The notes: a model not told the origin generated them from the letters alone. A DNA stretch of 64,000 nucleotides from Phocaeicola plebeius (GCA_022767125.1 JALEPZ010000059.1:1-64000); one strand, 5' to 3'. Positions 42,976 through 52,690 are shown, counted from the first letter of the stretch. Numbers and translations: made by a program.

Positions 42976-44132
42976 TTCTTTATGTTAGGTAAATATGTAA
43001 ACAGGTAAATCACTCCGACGGCCATGACCGCCACGGCTCCCACCTGCCCGAAGGCATCGGCCGAGAAGCCCATCAGCAAGGGGAAGAGGGTACCCCCGAA
43101 GAGGCCCATAATCATCAGGCCGCTGATTTCGTTCTGATGGGAGGCATCCGAAAGCAGGGCCCGCGAGAAGACGAGCGAGAAGATGTTGGAGTTGCCGTAC
43201 CCCACTAAGGCAATGGCGGCATACAGGACCGTCTTGTCCGTACCGACCGCCAGTCCAGCCATCGCTGCCGCCATCATCACGGCACTAATGAGGAAGAACA
43301 GCCGGTTGCTCATGATCCGGAGGAAGAACGAGCCGGTCAGACAGCCGACGGTGCGGAAGATGAAATAGAGCGAGGTGGCGAAGGCTGCGTCATTGAGCGT
43401 CATGCCGAGCCGTTCCATCAGGAGCTTCGGGGCGGTGGTGTTGGTGCCTACGTCAATGCCCACATGGCACATGATGCCGATGAACGACAGCAGGATCAGC
43501 GGATGGGAAAGCAGGCGCACGCAGTCGGGCAGAGAGGAGGTCTTGCCTTCGCTCTTTTCCTCCTCGATGGGGGTGGACGAAAGCAACAGCGTAGCGAGCA
43601 CACCGATAATCAGGTAGATGGGGAAGAGCACGCGCCAGCCCATCCCGAATGTGGGGATGGTGGCCAAAGCACCCCAAGAGGCGATATAAGGCGCCATGAA
43701 CGAGGCGATGGCCTTGACGAACTGTCCGAAGGTCAGTGTGGAGGCCAGATTGCCTTTGATGACCAACGACACCAAGGGATTGAGTGAGGTCTGCATCAGG
43801 GCGTTACCGATGCCGAGCAACGAGAATGAGGCGAGCATCAGGGGGAAGGTTTCTCCAAAGATGGGTAGCAGGAGTGACACCATGGTCACTACAAGCGATA
43901 GCAGTACGGTCTTCTTACGGCCTATCTTGTTCATCAGCATCCCAGTGGGGACGGAGAATATGAGGAACCAGAAGAATACCAACGAGGGGAAAATGTTGGC
44001 GACGGAGTCACTCAGGTCGAGGTCTGCCTTCACATAGTTCGAGGCGATGCCCACCAGGTCCACAAATCCCATGGCGAAGAAGCAGAGCATCAATGGGAGG
44101 ACGGTCAGTTTGCTATTGTTGTTCATAATCAT
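42972..44132 (-). CDS. MFS sugar transporter, probable fructose importer
   Basis: A 386-residue inner-membrane protein with about 12 hydrophobic helices. It is of the FHS (fucose/glucose/galactose permease-like) branch: FFAMGFVDLVGIASNYVK in helix 1, GMLMNKIGRKKTV in the loop between helices 2 and 3, and GIGNALMQTSLNPLVS. The start overlaps the GH32 stop by one base (TGATG) and its stop overlaps the kinase start, so all three are translationally coupled. Context indicates fructose or short fructan import. Confidence 0.88.
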   Translation of the reverse strand: MIMNNNSKLTVLPLMLCFFAMGFVDLVGIASNYVKADLDLSDSVANIFPSLVFFWFLIFSVPTGMLMNKIGRKKTVLLSLVVTMVSLLLPIFGETFPLMLASFSLLGIGNALMQTSLNPLVSLVIKGNLASTLTFGQFVKAIASFMAPYIASWGALATIPTFGMGWRVLFPIYLIIGVLATLLLSSTPIEEEKSEGKTSSLPDCVRLLSHPLILLSFIGIMCHVGIDVGTNTTAPKLLMERLGMTLNDAAFATSLYFIFRTVGCLTGSFFLRIMSNRLFFLISAVMMAAAMAGLAVGTDKTVLYAAIALVGYGNSNIFSLVFSRALLSDASHQNEISGLMIMGLFGGTLFPLLMGFSADAFGQVGAVAVMAVGVIYLFTYLPNIKK

Positions 44133-45832
44133 CAGTTTTTAAGGGAGTAGATTTTTGCTTTCGCCTTTCCTTTCAGGGTAAGGCGGTTATAAGGGGTGGT
44201 GGGGAAGACCAAATTGGTCATGGCCACCTTGCCTTCTTCATCGAACAGTTCGATGCTGCAGCGATCGATGAAGATGCGCAGTTGGTGCACTGTTCCGTAA
44301 GTAGGCGTTGTGACAATGGTGGGGAAGGCGTCGCTGAAGGACACGTTTCCGCTGTGGCGTCGGTCGAAATCGATGATGCCATCTTCTTGATTGTAGCTGA
44401 TGACCACTCTCTCGTTGCGGTCGTTACGCAGGGTGAGTTGTGCATCGCCTTTTAAGGTGACGACCATCTCACAGGCTTCTGACGGAGTCTTGCGTTGGTT
44501 GCCACGCAGGGTATCCATCTCTTTCACCGGTTTCACGCTACAGTAGGTCTCGCCGTTGTACTCGAACAGGCCGTACTCGCGGGCGATGCTGTTGGCTGAG
44601 CGGAACTGCTGGGTCGGCACCTGGTTGGCGTACTGCCAGTTGCTCATCCAGGCGATACCGACACGGCGGCCGTCCGGGGCGTTGTCGAAGGTGACGGTGG
44701 CGTAATGATCCTTCCCGTAGTCCATCCATTTGGTCACTTCCGGCTTCGATTCACAGGTGAATGTCTTTCCGTCGAAGTCGCCAATGAAGTACTGTGCGGC
44801 AGATCCTCCCCACGGTCCACCGGGGTTGATGTTGCAGATGAGCATCCATTTCTCCTTATCGGTGCCGGCTACGGGGAGTTTCATCAGGTCGGGGCATTCC
44901 CACACGCCGCCGTGGTTGCCGTAGGTCGCTCCGAAATCGCTTTCATGTTTCCATTCCTTCAGGTTGGCCGATGAGTAGATGCTCATCTGCTGTCCGGCGG
45001 CAAGGATGAGGTTCCAGTGGCCGGCCTCTTCATTCCAGAACACGTGAGGGTCACGGAAGTCGGGTACGGTGGATGTGATGATGGGGTTACGGTCGTACTT
45101 GGTGAAGGTCATCCCGTTGTCGGTGCTGTAGGCCAAGCACTGGGTCTGGCTCTGTCCGGCCGAGGTGTAGAACGCGATGATGGCATCCTTGCCGAATCCC
45201 GCCGTGTTTTCCTTGTCCACCACGCAGCTACCGCTGAAGATAGAACCTAAACCGTCCGGCTCGATGGGTGCGGGATGATGTTCCCAATGCACAAGGTCGG
45301 TACTGGAGGAGTGTCCCCAGGTCATGTTTTCCCATTGTGAACCGTAGGGGTTGTATTGGTAGTAGAGGTGCCACGTGCCGTCCTTGTAGAACATGCCGTT
45401 GGGGTCGTTCATCCAGCCGCAGGCCGGCGAGTGGTGGTAGAGGGGACGGTGCTGCTCGCGGTTGGCAGTGTCGAAGGTATCGGCATAGGTCATCCGTTTC
45501 CAGCAGGCGAAGTCGCCGATGCTGCCGTTCGAGCGTGGAGTACCCTGAAAGGTGATGTCGAGCAGTTCGCCTTCGCCCACTTCATAAGGCACGAAGTAGT
45601 CGGCCTTTTCGGTGGCTAACTTGCAGTTGAAGGTCTTGACGAGCTGGTTGTCCTTAATGACGCGGATGTGCGCGTTATCTTCTTTCTCCTCGACGGGCAG
45701 CAGCAAGTATTTCTTGGGTGTGTCCAGTCGCAGCAGTGCATGGCGGCTGCTGAGGAATTCCGCTTTCTGCGCGCCTGCCGTGACGGCGAGGAACAGGGTG
45801 GCGGTGAAGGTCAGTAATCTTTCTGTTTTCAT
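44132..45832 (-). CDS. GH32 exo-acting fructan hydrolase (inulinase/levanase type)
   Basis: A 566-residue secreted enzyme. The signal peptide ends near TAGAQ without a lipobox, so it should be periplasmic. A short N-terminal beta domain is followed by the five-bladed propeller with nucleophile in GWMNDPNGMFY (about D145), transition-state aspartate in FRDPHVFW (about 259) and acid/base in WECPD (about 312), then the C-terminal beta-sandwich (LRIFIDRCSIELFDEEG). The ATG at 45832 (MKTERLLTF) is preferred over the upstream ORF start. It releases fructose from levan, inulin or sucrose-type substrates. Confidence 0.93.
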   Translation of the reverse strand: MKTERLLTFTATLFLAVTAGAQKAEFLSSRHALLRLDTPKKYLLLPVEEKEDNAHIRVIKDNQLVKTFNCKLATEKADYFVPYEVGEGELLDITFQGTPRSNGSIGDFACWKRMTYADTFDTANREQHRPLYHHSPACGWMNDPNGMFYKDGTWHLYYQYNPYGSQWENMTWGHSSSTDLVHWEHHPAPIEPDGLGSIFSGSCVVDKENTAGFGKDAIIAFYTSAGQSQTQCLAYSTDNGMTFTKYDRNPIITSTVPDFRDPHVFWNEEAGHWNLILAAGQQMSIYSSANLKEWKHESDFGATYGNHGGVWECPDLMKLPVAGTDKEKWMLICNINPGGPWGGSAAQYFIGDFDGKTFTCESKPEVTKWMDYGKDHYATVTFDNAPDGRRVGIAWMSNWQYANQVPTQQFRSANSIAREYGLFEYNGETYCSVKPVKEMDTLRGNQRKTPSEACEMVVTLKGDAQLTLRNDRNERVVISYNQEDGIIDFDRRHSGNVSFSDAFPTIVTTPTYGTVHQLRIFIDRCSIELFDEEGKVAMTNLVFPTTPYNRLTLKGKAKAKIYSLKN

Positions 45833-45847
45833 ATTCTGTTCGGTAAG

Positions 45848-45855
45848 CAAATGTA
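45848..45855 (-). promoter_or_regulatory. -7 box for the GH32-MFS-kinase operon
   Basis: TACATTTG on the minus strand fits TAnnTTTG, only about 16 bases before the GH32 ATG, so the leader would be very short. It is separated from susD by a terminator-like hairpin. Confidence 0.4.
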
Positions 45856-45926
45856 AGTTTATGATATGTTTTTCGTTCTCATGTATCCTGTCAACAATCT
45901 TTCTACCTTAAAAAAAGTGTTATACC

Positions 45927-45974
45927 TAAAAAAGGAAGGCCAACCCCTGTACTTTCACAAGCTGGAGGCTGGCC
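45927..45974 (-). terminator. Intrinsic terminator downstream of the PUL 2 susD
   Basis: On the minus strand GGCCAGCC pairs with GGTTGGCC (one G:T) across a long loop and is followed by TTCCTTTTTT. It lies about 160 bases beyond the susD stop and ends the susC-susD transcript or a short RNA starting near 46032. Confidence 0.6.
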
Positions 45975-46038
45975 CTATTGTCCCTTCTAACCTAACCTCA
46001 TTATAAGTGTAACATCTCTGTCTTCTTGTTTACGGAGG

Positions 46039-46046
46039 CAAAATTA
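46039..46046 (-). promoter_or_regulatory. Orphan -7 box in the susD-GH32 gap
   Basis: TAATTTTG on the minus strand fits TAnnTTTG and is followed about 60 bases later by the terminator at 45974-45927, with no ORF between. This could make an RNA of about 105 bases. No -33 box is visible, so the evidence is weak. The rest of the 299-base gap 45833-46131 shows nothing else. Confidence 0.3.
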
Positions 46047-46131
46047 CATCCGTTTTTCGGTTCAGGCTTGAACAAATGATGCAAGAATGTGCAAAAAGCG
46101 TTCATGTATCCATTCTGTGATGCATGATGTA

Positions 46132-47871
46132 TCAATTGTAGCCTTTGTTTTGCGTGTACAGACCCGGTACGTAGTACATCTGGTTGTACGGCACTGGCCA
46201 GAACTCGTTCTTCTCCGGCGTGAACCGGGCGTCCTTCAGGTACTGGGCGTAGGTCTGTCCATCGTAGGTGTCCTGTTGCTCGGAGGCAAAGTAAGCGTTC
46301 AGGGTCTGCGAGGCGATGCCCCAGCGGCGCAGGTCGAAGAAACGGCTGCTCTCCATGGCCATTTCGAGCCGGCGTTCCCAGCGCACGCACTGGCGGGCGA
46401 TGTCCTGGCTGGCGAAATACCCGGCGGGGTAGAGATTGATCTCCACCTGGTCGGCGGCGTAGGCGATGTGCTTCGCTACGGAGTTCTTGGCGCGGTTACG
46501 GATATCGTTGACAATCTGTTCGGCTTCCGGCAGCTGGTTCAGCTCCACGAGGGCTTCGGCCCGCATCAGCATTACATCGGTGTAGCGGAACACGTAATCG
46601 TTCATGGCGAAGGCCTGCCAGGGCTGGTTGAAGGTCTCTCCCTTCGAGCGCTGCGGCACGTCCTTCAGCGAGGTGTAGTAGCCGTAGGTGTTCGGCGTGC
46701 GCGAGTTGGCGGTTGTCTGCGTGTATTCCTCCTCGTACTTGTAGGGGAAGGTGGGCATGCCCACGGTGTGGAAGAGGCGTGGATCCCATTTCTGGCTGGT
46801 GGGCTGTCCGTTCTTCGGGTAGTCGATGCGGTCGTTGTAGTGGTCGAACATCGGCAGTCCGTTCTCGGTCTTGAAGGCGTTTACCAGGTTCTGGCTGGGC
46901 TTGTGGAAGTCCCATCCGCACGACCACATTCCCCAGCAGCCGTTCAGCATGTTGCTCCAGTTGGCGCGTCCGTAGGTGGTGTTGTCGTCCTTGTAGTCGC
47001 TCATCTGGACGGCGAAGATGCTTTCCTTCGAGTTCTTGTAGTCGGGCAGGAAGATGTCACCAAAGTCTTCCAGGTAACCGTACTGAGAGGTCTTCACCTC
47101 ATTGGTGTAGTTCACCACCTTCTGCAGGTAATCCTTGTTGAGGTGGGCGATTCCGGTATTCGACTCGTAGCCTTCGCCGTAGGCCTGGTTCAGGTAGCAT
47201 TTGGCCAGGTAGCTGGCGGCGGCTATCTTGTTGACACGTCCGCCGTCCTTTTGTTGGGCAGGCAGCGTTTCGTATGCCTCCTCGAAGTCGGCTATGACCT
47301 TGTCGAAGAGCTGCTGGTAGGAGAACTCGTCGTTGCGCACGCTTTCGTGCGAGCCTTCGCGCACCACGTTCTCGTCAATCCAGGGGATGTTGTGGAACAG
47401 GGTCAGCAGCTTGTAATAGAAGTGTCCGCGCAGGAACTTCACCTCGGCCTTGCGTTGTGTCACCGTGGCGGCGTCCAGTCCTTCGTAGTCTTCGAGCGAG
47501 ATGAGGGCCTTGTTGCAGCGGGCGATGGCGCAGTAGAGGCGGTACCACAGCTCGTCCATGTGGTTGGGGGTGGCCGGGGTCAGGGTGGAGAACACTTCTA
47601 CGGAGTGGTATTCCGTGTCGGTCGTTCCCGATCCGCCTTTCAGGCAGTCGTCACTGGCCAGATCGCCGTACGGCCAGAGGTTGAACGGATAGGTGTACCA
47701 GCAGTCGCCCAGCATGGCGTAGGCGGCGGTGACCATTTCCTCCTGGTGGGAAAAGGCGGTGTCCTCGTCAATCTTGCCTTCGGGAGCCACGTCGATGAAG
47801 TCGTCGCAGGCGTTGAAGGACAGGCCGAGTGTGGCGGCCAACAATATATTCTTGAATCTGATTGCTTTCAT
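46132..47871 (-). CDS. SusD-like fructan-binding lipoprotein (RagB/SusD family)
   Basis: A 579-residue outer-membrane lipoprotein (lipobox FNAC, cysteine near 22, then DDFIDV). The N-terminal SusD-like domain (KIDEDTAFSHQEEMVTAAYAML) and C-terminal RagB domain (FRYTDVMLMRAEALVELNQL, WERRLEMAMESSRFFDLRRWG) are complete. It pairs with the SusC 56 bases upstream. The fructan specificity is inferred from GH32, fructokinase and the regulator nearby. Confidence 0.93.
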   Translation of the reverse strand: MKAIRFKNILLAATLGLSFNACDDFIDVAPEGKIDEDTAFSHQEEMVTAAYAMLGDCWYTYPFNLWPYGDLASDDCLKGGSGTTDTEYHSVEVFSTLTPATPNHMDELWYRLYCAIARCNKALISLEDYEGLDAATVTQRKAEVKFLRGHFYYKLLTLFHNIPWIDENVVREGSHESVRNDEFSYQQLFDKVIADFEEAYETLPAQQKDGGRVNKIAAASYLAKCYLNQAYGEGYESNTGIAHLNKDYLQKVVNYTNEVKTSQYGYLEDFGDIFLPDYKNSKESIFAVQMSDYKDDNTTYGRANWSNMLNGCWGMWSCGWDFHKPSQNLVNAFKTENGLPMFDHYNDRIDYPKNGQPTSQKWDPRLFHTVGMPTFPYKYEEEYTQTTANSRTPNTYGYYTSLKDVPQRSKGETFNQPWQAFAMNDYVFRYTDVMLMRAEALVELNQLPEAEQIVNDIRNRAKNSVAKHIAYAADQVEINLYPAGYFASQDIARQCVRWERRLEMAMESSRFFDLRRWGIASQTLNAYFASEQQDTYDGQTYAQYLKDARFTPEKNEFWPVPYNQMYYVPGLYTQNKGYN

Positions 47872-47927
47872 GATGTTCTTGTTTTTTATGCGATGATGAT
47901 ATGATGTTCAAAGTCAGTGGGTCGGTA

Positions 47928-50900
47928 TCAGAATCCTAACTGCATACCGAAGGAGAGCGACATGGGGCGCGGATAGGCCCATGCGGTGTTCTCGGGGTCA
48001 GAGCAGGTCAAGCTGCTGCTCTTCAAGGTGAGCAGGTTGCTGCCCGATACATAGAAGCGGGCACTGGTCATCTTGAGCTTGCTGACGGCCTTCTGCGGCA
48101 CGTTGTAGCCGATCTGCAGGGTACGGAGCTTCAGGTAAGAGCCACTTTCCACGAAGTAGCTTGACACGCGGCCTTCGTCGCCCACGTTGTTGGTGGTCAG
48201 TGCCGGGATGTCCGACGAGGTGTTGTCGGTGGTCCAGGCGTTCAGCAGCCGGTTGCCCTTGTTTGAGCCGGCATCTGTCAGGCTCCAGAAGTCGGTCTGG
48301 AACTTCTGGTCGTTATAGACATCCTGTCCGTACACGCCCTGCCAGAACATGGAGAAATCGAAATCCTTGTAGCTGAGCGCGATGTTCAGACCGTAGGAGA
48401 ACTTGGGCACGGGGTTGTAAATCCAGTCTTGGTCTTCGGCGTTGATGATGCCGTTGTGGTCCAGGTCGGCGTACTTCAGACCGCCCACACGGGCACCCGG
48501 CTGGCCGGAAGCGTCCACTTCCGCCTGGTTCTGGTAGAGTCCTTCTACGATGTAGCCCACACGCGAGCCGTACGGCTTTTTGGCTTCCACGAGGTTCTGG
48601 GTCGTGGTGTGCTGGTAGGAACCGGTGGTGGTTTCGGGCAGGTAGGTCACCTTGCTGCGGAAGAAGTCAAGGTTTCCCTTGATGTCGTAGTCCACTCCGC
48701 CCAGGTTGTTCCGGTAGCCAAGGGTGTATTCCATGCCCCAGTTCTGGAGGCTGGGTCCGTTCACCCATGAGGCACCGCCTTCTCCCCATGCGGCGAGGTA
48801 GGCCGGGTTGATGAGCATGTCATCCACCTTCTTGATATAGTAGTCCACGGTGCCGTAGAGGCTGTTGCCGAAGAGGTTGAAGTCTGTACCGAGGTTCCAC
48901 TGCGTGGTCGATTCCCATTTCAGGTTGTTGTTGGCGGTCTGGTAGGTGCGGAAGCCCGATGGGAGTGTTCCCGAACCTTGCAGCAGGAGGTCGTAGGCGG
49001 TGGATGTCACGCGGTCGGATCCGTAGTCAGCGATGTAGAGGCCGTAGCGGGCATCGTTCGAGATGGCCTGGTTACCAGTCTTTCCCCACGAGCCGCGGAG
49101 TTTCCATTCGTCCATCCAGTCGGCCTGGATGTGTTTCGAGAGGCGGTAGCCGAGGGTGATGGCCGGGAAGGTACCGTAGCGGTTGTTACGGCCGAAGCGG
49201 GAGCTGCCGTCGCGACGGATAGTGAACGAGGCCAGTACGAGGTCTTTCCAGTTGTAGTCCACTTTCCCGAAGAACGATACCAGGGCGTAGCCTTCCTGTA
49301 CGCCGGTAGAGCGGCGGGTGCCGGTGGAGGCGTCGGGCCACATGTAGTCATAGTCTTCGAGGGCGAAGTTCTCCGCATAGCCCGAGAAGTCCACACTGTT
49401 CTGGCGGAAGAGTTCCATACCGGCCAGGAAGTTGAAGGTGTGTTCGTCCCAGAGGGTGGTGTTGTAGGTGGCGGTGTTCGACCATGTCCATTCCAGTCTG
49501 TTGGCGTGGCTGAGGGTCACACTGGGCACGTTGTTGTTCACGATGTCCGAGTGGAAGGTCTGGTTCACCGAGTGGATGAACGACGAGGTGTGGTCAATAC
49601 CGAAGTTGGAACGGAGCGTCAGTCCTTCGAGGGGCTTGATGTCGATGTAGGCGTTGCCGAACATGCGCCAGGTCTTCAGGCGGTTGTTGCGGTTGTAATA
49701 CAGTTCGCGAAGCGGGTTCTGGCGGTCGCTCATGCCCCCTACGGGACCGCTGAATGTCGTCCCGTCTTCTTCGTAGAGCGGTACGGTGGGGGCCATCTTC
49801 AGGGCGTTCTCCATCGGATGGCTGTCCACCTGGGTGGTATAGGTCACGGTCAGGTTCTCGCCCACGGTGACCATCTTGTTGACATTGTAGCTCATGTTCA
49901 GACGGGCGGAGATGTTGCTGAAGTCGGTGTACTTCAGGATGCCCTGATTGTTCTTGAAGCCCACGGAGAAGAGGGCGGAATACTTGTCGGTGGCGTTGGA
50001 GAGCGAGAGGTCATAGCTCTGCTGCAGGCCGGTGCGCGAGATGGCTTTCAGCCAGTCGGTGTCAGAGTAGCGCATGGTCTGCTTCTGGTTGATGTAGCCG
50101 CCGTAGAGGCCGTTTACTGTATATTCCTTGTACGAGCCGGTGGCAGGGTCGTAGGCCCGGATGGGCGTACCGCTGGCTGCCTGGAGATTCAGTCCGTAGT
50201 TGCCGGCGTAGGCGACAGGGTCCAGTCCGTCGTTCAGGGCGGCCTGTGCCATGGCGGTGGCATATTCCGCCGTGTTGCAGAGGTCCATGGTGGACTGCGA
50301 GGTATAGAACTGGGCGGTCAGGTTGGCCGAGAAGTCCACTTTCACCTTGTCGCCTTTCTTTCCTTTACGAGTAGTGATGATGATGACACCGTTGGCGGCG
50401 CGCGATCCGTAGATGGAGGCCGAGGCGGCGTCCTTCAGCACCTGCATGCTTTCGATATCGTTCATGTTCAGCGAGTTCAGCGAGGCAGTCGTAGGCACAC
50501 CGTCAATGATGTACAGTGGATCCTGCGAAGCGTTGAACGACCCGATACCACGGATGCGTACGGTACCCGTTCCCGAGGGAGATCCGTCGGTGGTTACGGT
50601 CATACCGGCCACTTTTCCCTGCAGGGCCCGCATCGGGTCGGTGTCGGCCGAGGTCTTCAGGTCCTTGGGTTGCACCACAGCCACCGAACCGGTCAGGTCG
50701 GCCTTGCGCTGGGTGGTATAGCCGGTCACCACCACTTCTCCCAGTGTTTGGGTGTCTTCCTGAAGGACGATGCGCAGGTTCGGTCCAGCTGTCACTTCTT
50801 GTGTCACATATCCCACATAACTGATGACCAAGGTGGCTCCTTTAGTGGCGTTGAGTTGGAAATTGCCGTCGAAGTCGGTGATGGTACCGTTCGTGGTGGC

Positions 50901-51041
50901 TTTTTCTTGTACGGTAGCGCCGATAATGGCCTCGCCGTTGGCGTCGGTCACTGTCCCGCTGACTTCCAGGGTTTGTGCGGCTGCGAGGGTGTAAGCCATC
51001 AGCAGCAGTGCGCTCAGCAAAAATCTTCTTACTGTTTCCAT
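47928..51041 (-). CDS. SusC-like TonB-dependent transporter, fructan PUL
   Basis: A 1037-residue outer-membrane importer. Signal peptide (to about AAAQ), then directly the carboxypeptidase-D-like domain (VSGTVTDANGEAIIGATV), TonB box region EVVVTGYTTQRKADLTGS, plug with VRIRGIGSFNASQDPLYIIDGV and a barrel ending QLGF. Unlike the PUL 1 SusC it has no STN domain, which fits control by a hybrid two-component system instead of ECF/FecR. It forms a pair with the SusD downstream. Confidence 0.95.
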   Translation of the reverse strand: METVRRFLLSALLLMAYTLAAAQTLEVSGTVTDANGEAIIGATVQEKATTNGTITDFDGNFQLNATKGATLVISYVGYVTQEVTAGPNLRIVLQEDTQTLGEVVVTGYTTQRKADLTGSVAVVQPKDLKTSADTDPMRALQGKVAGMTVTTDGSPSGTGTVRIRGIGSFNASQDPLYIIDGVPTTASLNSLNMNDIESMQVLKDAASASIYGSRAANGVIIITTRKGKKGDKVKVDFSANLTAQFYTSQSTMDLCNTAEYATAMAQAALNDGLDPVAYAGNYGLNLQAASGTPIRAYDPATGSYKEYTVNGLYGGYINQKQTMRYSDTDWLKAISRTGLQQSYDLSLSNATDKYSALFSVGFKNNQGILKYTDFSNISARLNMSYNVNKMVTVGENLTVTYTTQVDSHPMENALKMAPTVPLYEEDGTTFSGPVGGMSDRQNPLRELYYNRNNRLKTWRMFGNAYIDIKPLEGLTLRSNFGIDHTSSFIHSVNQTFHSDIVNNNVPSVTLSHANRLEWTWSNTATYNTTLWDEHTFNFLAGMELFRQNSVDFSGYAENFALEDYDYMWPDASTGTRRSTGVQEGYALVSFFGKVDYNWKDLVLASFTIRRDGSSRFGRNNRYGTFPAITLGYRLSKHIQADWMDEWKLRGSWGKTGNQAISNDARYGLYIADYGSDRVTSTAYDLLLQGSGTLPSGFRTYQTANNNLKWESTTQWNLGTDFNLFGNSLYGTVDYYIKKVDDMLINPAYLAAWGEGGASWVNGPSLQNWGMEYTLGYRNNLGGVDYDIKGNLDFFRSKVTYLPETTTGSYQHTTTQNLVEAKKPYGSRVGYIVEGLYQNQAEVDASGQPGARVGGLKYADLDHNGIINAEDQDWIYNPVPKFSYGLNIALSYKDFDFSMFWQGVYGQDVYNDQKFQTDFWSLTDAGSNKGNRLLNAWTTDNTSSDIPALTTNNVGDEGRVSSYFVESGSYLKLRTLQIGYNVPQKAVSKLKMTSARFYVSGSNLLTLKSSSLTCSDPENTAWAYPRPMSLSFGMQLGF

Positions 51042-51103
51042 AAGAAAAGGTTGTTTTGTTTGTTAATAATTAGGTTTTCAGAAAAGGTTCTTTTTAGTTA
51101 TAA

Positions 51104-52690
51104 CTAATCTGCCGCAAAAGTAGGGAGAAGGGGGCGGTGAGGTGGAAAAAAAACGTTCCGTGTCAGCAAAAAATGTTTCGATGTATCATTTCTTGCCGAT
51201 ATGGAACGAATTTTAGGGAGACGGACGATGAAAATGGGCAGAAGCAGGCTCATCCGAACAAGTCGTTCAGGGTGACGACCCGCTGGAAGACACCACTGTG
51301 GATACCCTGCTTGAGGCCGTAGGTGGTCACTAAGGTCATCTGTACGGTTCTGCCGCTTGCCCATTTGTCCGCTGATCCAGTTCAGCCGCGTGCGCAGGGT
51401 CTGTTCGTAGTCGTTGCTCACGCTGAAGGGAGCGTTGACAAACTTCATCTCGCACACGTTGACCACCCGGTCCTCCCGCGAGATGATGAGGTCAATCTGC
51501 ATGCCCGGGTGCTCGTCGGTGCCCTGGAGGTTCCATCCGGAGGCTTCGCAGGCGACTCCTGTGATGCCCAGCGCACGCTTGACTCCTTCCAGATGGACCA
51601 GACAGGCATTCTCGAAGGCTCTTCCCCGCCAGGTGTTCAGCTGGGGCAGGTTCTCGTGGTCCTGCCAGAAGGTGTGGCTTCTTCCCTTTCCCTCCACCTG
51701 TTCCAGGTAGAACAGGCAGAACGGGTCGGTCAGCCGGTACAGCAGCTGGCGCTTGCTGTTCCCGAAGGGGCGGTAGCATTCGATGAAGTCGCTGGCCTCC
51801 AACGTGCGGAGCAGGGTGGTCAGTCCTTTCCCTGATTCGATGCCTGTCTGTTGGCTGATTTCCTCCCGGCTGCATCCCTGCCGGTGCCGGGCCAGTAGGG
51901 TGACGACGGTCTTGTACCGTTCCGGCGAGCTGAAGATGGAGTTGAACAAGCGGGTGAATTCCATCTTCAGCTTGGCCTTCTTCGAGAAGAACAGCTCGTC
52001 GATGGTCTGTGCCAGACTGAGTCCCGGACGCACATAGCTGATGTACATGGGAATGCCGCCGAGGGTCATGTACAGTTGCAGGATGTCGTACCGGCTCATG
52101 GTGACTCCCTGTTGGGTCAGCAGTCGTTCGGTTTCCGACAAGGTGAACGGCGATAGCTGCAGTTCGGCGTTCACCCGGTCGTACAGTCCGCCATACGAAT
52201 TGATGAGGTTGTCCTTTATCCACGAGGTGGCCGAACCGCAGACAATCAACAGCAGCTGGTCTTGTTCGGCTCCCCATCCGTTCCAAAAATGCTCAAAGGC
52301 GGTGATGAAGCCCGCACGCTGGGTGTCCATCCAAGGCATTTCGTCGATGAAGACCACTTGTCGTTCGTCTGTGTCCTTTTGGAGCAGCAGCGTACGCAGG
52401 CGGTCGAAGGCTTCCTGCCAGTTCGAGGGAGGCGTGGTGGCCTCCAGTCCGTAAAGGACAAGGCTGGAGTGGAAGGCCAGTAGCTGGGCCGACAGCAGGC
52501 TTTTCCCTTTCAGCTCGACAGGCGACAGCCCTGTGTGATAGAAGGCGAAACGGTTCTTGAACACTTCCCGTACGAGGAAGGTTTTCCCCACCCGCCGGCG
52601 TCCATAGACGGCGACCAGTTGTGCCTGATGCAGGTGGAAGAGGCGCATCAGTTCCTCCTGTTCTTGCTTTCTTCCGATAATGTTGCTCAT
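51104..52690 (-). CDS. AAA ATPase of the DUF234 type, frameshifted near its C-terminus
   Basis: A cytosolic ATP-binding protein with Walker A YGRRRVGKTFLV (about 25-36), Walker B VVFIDEMPWMDT, and a C-terminal DUF234/PD-(D/E)XK-like part (GRAFENACLVHL, QIDLIISREDRVVNVCEMK). These proteins are common in Bacteroides; their role is unclear. The family tail, reading QMTLVTTYGLKQGI ... VVTLNDLF and ending at 51250, is present in another frame. One extra C in AACC (51346-51347 on the plus strand as GG) shifts the ORF so it runs on to 51104 with about 60 unrelated residues. The ATG at 52690 is preferred over the longer ORF. It is inserted between susC and the regulator of PUL 2. Confidence 0.82.
   Translation of the reverse strand: MSNIIGRKQEQEELMRLFHLHQAQLVAVYGRRRVGKTFLVREVFKNRFAFYHTGLSPVELKGKSLLSAQLLAFHSSLVLYGLEATTPPSNWQEAFDRLRTLLLQKDTDERQVVFIDEMPWMDTQRAGFITAFEHFWNGWGAEQDQLLLIVCGSATSWIKDNLINSYGGLYDRVNAELQLSPFTLSETERLLTQQGVTMSRYDILQLYMTLGGIPMYISYVRPGLSLAQTIDELFFSKKAKLKMEFTRLFNSIFSSPERYKTVVTLLARHRQGCSREEISQQTGIESGKGLTTLLRTLEASDFIECYRPFGNSKRQLLYRLTDPFCLFYLEQVEGKGRSHTFWQDHENLPQLNTWRGRAFENACLVHLEGVKRALGITGVACEASGWNLQGTDEHPGMQIDLIISREDRVVNVCEMKFVNAPFSVSNDYEQTLRTRLNWISGQMGKRQNRTDDLSDHLRPQAGYPQWCLPAGRHPERLVRMSLLLPIFIVRLPKIRSISARNDTSKHFLLTRNVFFPPHRPLLPTFAAD
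51115..51122 (-). promoter_or_regulatory. -7 box for the PUL 2 susC
   Basis: TACTTTTG on the minus strand fits TAnnTTTG, giving a leader of about 67 bases before the ATG at 51041. It lies inside the out-of-frame tail of the AAA ATPase ORF, which supports the view that this tail is not real coding sequence. Confidence 0.5.

Noticed and set aside
46087-47904. 605-residue plus-strand ORF
   Set aside because: It is antisense to the complete SusD gene, with valine/glycine-rich, low-complexity translation typical of shadow frames in GC-rich genes.
48978-51107. 709-residue plus-strand ORF
   Set aside because: Fully opposite the SusC gene; composition and lack of any domain show it to be a shadow.
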